A stretch of 7,724 nucleotides of DNA, from positions 1 to 7,724 of the forward strand of contig SLLK01000229.1 of the NCBI GenBank assembly GCA_007134115.1, written 5' to 3'. The translations under genes and the position numbers were made by a program. Below, in pieces: positions 6,828 through 7,724 of the stretch. This DNA comes from Gammaproteobacteria bacterium (GTDB taxonomy: Bacteria > Pseudomonadota > Gammaproteobacteria > UBA5335 > SLRW01). Under the pieces are notes generated by a model, which worked only from the letters and a program-made list of their open reading frames with translations, had not been told where the DNA came from and searched no databases. Numbering within the stretch: position 1 is the stretch's first letter; the number at the start of each line of letters is the position of its first letter.

Positions 6828-6833
6828 TATGAT
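6828..6833 (+). promoter_or_regulatory. Candidate -10 of an fnr-specific promoter
   Basis: TATGAT matches TATAAT at 5 of 6 positions within the AT-richest stretch of the hemN-fnr gap (6802-6833). The region about 17 bases upstream (TTTTAT) is a poor -35. It would give a leader of about 40 bases before the GTG at 6882. It would allow fnr to be expressed in air, independently of hemN. No canonical FNR box is seen here. Confidence 0.4.
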
Positions 6834-6868
6834 CAGGACGGTGATCGAACGCGCGCGCTGGGCGCCCG

Positions 6869-6875
6869 AAGGGAG
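6869..6875 (+). promoter_or_regulatory. Ribosome binding site deciding the fnr GTG start
   Basis: AAGGGAG lies 6 bases before the GTG at 6882. It is the strongest Shine-Dalgarno sequence near this gene and supports GTG as the true start, giving an N-terminus that places the cysteine motif at the expected distance. Confidence 0.7.
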
Positions 6876-6881
6876 ACGCCT

Positions 6882-7622
6882 GTGAGCCAGACCCTGGAAC
6901 AACCGCATCTGGATCAACTGCGCAACCTGTGCAGCACCTGCTCGTTGAGTCGACTGTGCGTACCCATGGGTCTGGCCGAGGCCGACGTCGAGCAACTCGA
7001 CAACATCGTGCAACAGGGGCGACCGTTGCGCGCCGGCGAGCACCTGTTCCGTGCCGACGATCCGTTTAATGCCATCTACGCGGTACGTTCGGGCTGCTTC
7101 AAGAGCTACATTGTCGACAGCGAGGGGCATGAACAGGTGCTGGGCTTTCATCTGCCGGGCGAGTTGCTGGGTCTGGACGCCATCTATCCCGAACATCACC
7201 GCTGCAGCGCGGTGGCCCTGGACACCGGCTCGGTCTGCACCCTGCCCTATTCGCAGCTCACACAACTGGCAGCCCGCGTGCCCGGTCTGCAAAGCCAGAT
7301 TTTCCGTTTACTGAGCAAGGATATATCCAACTACGTGGAACTTGCCGCCGACCACACCGCCGATGAGCGTCTCGCCGGCTTTCTGCTCAGCCTGTCGGCG
7401 CGCTTTCGCCGGCGCGGTTACTCGGCCACCCGTTTCCGGCTGATCATGCCGCGCCGGGATATCGCCAACTACCTGCGTCTGGCCACCGAAACCATCAGCC
7501 GGGTACTCGCCCGCTTCCAGCATAACGGGCTGATCCAGGTGGAGCGCCGCGACGTGGAACTGCTCGATCTCGACGGCCTGCGCCGCACGGCCGGCAGCCT
7601 GCACATCGAGTCGCTCTCCTGA
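6882..7622 (+). CDS. fnr: FNR/ANR-type oxygen-sensing transcription regulator
   Basis: This is a CRP/FNR-superfamily regulator that binds TTGAT-N4-ATCAA boxes as a dimer when it holds an oxygen-labile 4Fe-4S cluster. The 246 residues compare with 250 in E. coli FNR. The cluster ligands are visible as C17-x2-C20-x5-C26 plus C119 (in TGSVCTLPYSQL), equivalent to E. coli C20, C23, C29 and C122. A cAMP-binding-like beta barrel (about 30-125) is followed by the dimer helix (about 135-160), then the helix-turn-helix RRDIANYLRLATETISRVLARF. Glu203, Ser206 and Arg207 match the E. coli residues that read TTGAT (E209, S212, R213), so it should recognise the boxes at 5307 and 4518. It is downstream of hemN, with its own candidate promoter. 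Two further cysteines (C72 and C108) are not cluster ligands in E. coli FNR. The symbol could equally be anr; the four cysteines argue against the cluster-less DNR subgroup. Confidence 0.96.
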   Translation: MSQTLEQPHLDQLRNLCSTCSLSRLCVPMGLAEADVEQLDNIVQQGRPLRAGEHLFRADDPFNAIYAVRSGCFKSYIVDSEGHEQVLGFHLPGELLGLDAIYPEHHRCSAVALDTGSVCTLPYSQLTQLAARVPGLQSQIFRLLSKDISNYVELAADHTADERLAGFLLSLSARFRRRGYSATRFRLIMPRRDIANYLRLATETISRVLARFQHNGLIQVERRDVELLDLDGLRRTAGSLHIESLS

Positions 7623-7633
7623 TTCTCGCTCTC

Positions 7634-7657
7634 CGGCGATGCCTCCGGGCGACGCCG
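7634..7657 (+). terminator. Hairpin 12 bases after fnr, possible transcript end
   Basis: CGGCG pairs with CGCCG, followed by a single A-A mismatch, then TGCC with GGCG (one G-U pair), closing on a TCCG tetraloop. That is about 9 paired positions in 24 bases directly behind the fnr stop codon. No T-run follows (the next bases are CCGAACCC), so it is not a standard intrinsic terminator. It could be a 3'-end stabiliser or act with Rho. Confidence 0.4.
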
Positions 7658-7711
7658 CCGAACCCGACGCGAAGCGCTCGTCAGATTCCTCACGCCTTGC
7701 AGATCAAGACC

Positions 7712-7716
7712 AGGAG
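7712..7716 (+). promoter_or_regulatory. Probable ribosome binding site of a gene starting just beyond the right edge
   Basis: AGGAG sits 8 bases from the end of the window with no start codon after it inside the window. If a start codon begins at the first or second base beyond the edge, the spacing would be ideal. No coding sequence of that gene is visible here. Confidence 0.4.
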
Positions 7717-7724
7717 ACCGAACA

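Noticed and set aside
7694..7707. ATCAA half-site near the right edge as an FNR box for the next gene
   Set aside because: The partner half at the correct spacing reads GCCTT, which does not match TTGAT.

Overview
The window is GC-rich, gene-dense bacterial DNA. It most resembles a facultatively anaerobic gammaproteobacterium, perhaps of the Chromatiales/Ectothiorhodospiraceae type. The grounds are an FNR/ANR-type regulator next to hemN, an FNR box of the enterobacterial/pseudomonad type, and PdxH, SirB2-like and NnrS proteins. The taxonomy is inferred from protein resemblance alone. All six complete genes belong to known families. I see no mobile element, CRISPR array, RNA gene or clearly new system.

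Left part, plus strand. The window opens inside a dihydrolipoamide dehydrogenase (E3) gene that is already in frame at the left edge. The first 30 or so codons encode an Ala/Pro-rich linker, so the intact protein probably carries an N-terminal lipoyl domain that lies outside the window. After about 130 bases containing a good extended -10 promoter comes a DegT/DnrJ/EryC1/StrS-family PLP-dependent aminotransferase (1642-2772). It meets the next gene tail to tail with only 19 bases between them.

Middle, minus strand. Reading leftward, the order is pdxH (pyridoxamine 5'-phosphate oxidase), a 271-base gap, a small SirB2-like membrane protein, and nnrS (multi-spanning haem/copper protein of the nitric oxide response). 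The last two are 22 bases apart and probably form an operon. The gap holds an FNR-like box.

Right part, plus strand. hemN (oxygen-independent coproporphyrinogen III dehydrogenase) is divergent from pdxH and is followed by an FNR/ANR-type oxygen sensor with all four cluster cysteines. A near-consensus FNR box lies upstream of hemN, placed so that a plausible -10 puts it at -41.5, the class II activator position. The box upstream of sirB2-nnrS shares 13 of 15 bases with it.

The simplest reading of the right two thirds is a small oxygen/NO-responsive neighbourhood: an Fe-S regulator (fnr), anaerobic haem synthesis (hemN) and a haem-binding NO-response membrane protein (nnrS), the last two probably controlled by the regulator. 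pdxH, lpd and the aminotransferase look like metabolic neighbours with no obvious functional link to it.
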